The translations under genes and the position numbers were made by a program. The notes below the pieces were generated by a model that was not told the origin of the DNA, ran no database searches, and saw only the letters and a list, made by a program, of their open reading frames with translations. From Diplonema papillatum (Eukaryota > Euglenozoa > Diplonemea > Diplonemida > Diplonemidae), in contig JAPJBO010000044.1 of the NCBI GenBank assembly GCA_030068145.1, forward strand, positions 186,001 through 250,000: a stretch of DNA of 64,000 nt, in the 5' to 3' direction. Numbering within the stretch: position 1 is the stretch's first letter; every line of letters starts with the position of its first letter. Positions 63,724-64,000 of this stretch are shown piece by piece.

Positions 63724-64000
63724 GTGAGTACAACACATTTGCTTACTACAAGAAACAGTCCATAAAAGTGCCAAGAATTCTGCCCAAAGGTCACATACCC
63801 ACGTCACTGTCAATTACATGGCACTTTCACGTTACTTTCAAAAACAGGGGTTCAAACCAAAATTAACACCCGGAACTGGTAGAAGAACCTGTTGGCAGGA
63901 GAACAGCCCGCTTCAAGTGTGCACTTGGCAAATACTTGCCGCGTGTGTGTCAAGAAACGATGTAGATTGGCCAGACAAGTACCGAAAGGCTGGAGGGCAA
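63724..64000. other. Window end, presumed intron
   Basis: No coding segment or repeat recognised after the candidate donor. Confidence 0.35.

Overview
The window is nuclear DNA of a repeat-rich eukaryote, most likely a free-living protist. Evidence seen: GC-rich open exons with GT-AG borders and consistent splice phase, lower-GC repeat-filled introns, a non-LTR retrotransposon, a hAT transposon, many dispersed repeats of 100-300 bp, long microsatellites, and no bacterial operon structure or Shine-Dalgarno pattern. A euglenozoan such as a diplonemid would fit, but that is a low-confidence inference. Dispersed families are labelled RepA to RepK here; the labels are mine.

Layout. 1-2.46 kb: 3' part of a reverse transcriptase/RNase H LINE with a poly(A) tail. 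2.5-4.4 kb: repeats and one candidate exon. 4.74-8.30 kb: a complete-looking hAT element with an intact 883-codon transposase, CAGGG termini and an 8-bp target duplication. 8.3-12.3 kb: RepF, a 1.2-kb minisatellite, two other tandem arrays and candidate exons. 12.6-20.3 kb: an unknown multi-exon gene (gene A) with a mitochondrial-like N-terminus. 20.3-22.9 kb: no convincing gene. 22.8-28.0 kb: an ankyrin-SPRY gene preceded by a duplicated broken 5' end and followed by three decayed copies of its SPRY exon (to 29.4 kb). 29.4-32.2 kb: tandem repeats, RepG, RepH and an LRR relic. 32.5-34.9 kb: a two-exon leucine-rich-repeat gene followed by degenerate copies of its 3' end. 36.3-37.4 kb: a 141/188-bp satellite. 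37.5-42.2 kb: a large coiled-coil protein gene, at least three exons. 45.0-48.2 kb: a cysteine-rich membrane protein gene with four upstream copies of its first exon. 48.2-53.3 kb: repeats, a candidate minus-strand exon, a 165-bp tandem array and a GA tract. 53.3-57.0 kb: a second, larger cysteine-rich membrane protein gene. 57-64 kb: mostly repeats, with two weak coding candidates.

How the genes relate. The two cysteine-rich proteins are paralogues (signal peptide, repeated Cys modules, a shared membrane-proximal domain, one membrane segment, short tail) and are probably surface proteins. The ankyrin-SPRY, LRR and coiled-coil proteins look like intracellular scaffold or interaction proteins. 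Nothing shows a shared pathway.

The most unusual feature is that four of the five well-supported genes carry local tandem copies of one end of themselves (5' exons in two, 3' ends in two). Exon borders were inferred by hand from GT/AG dinucleotides, phase and codon character; no transcript evidence was available.
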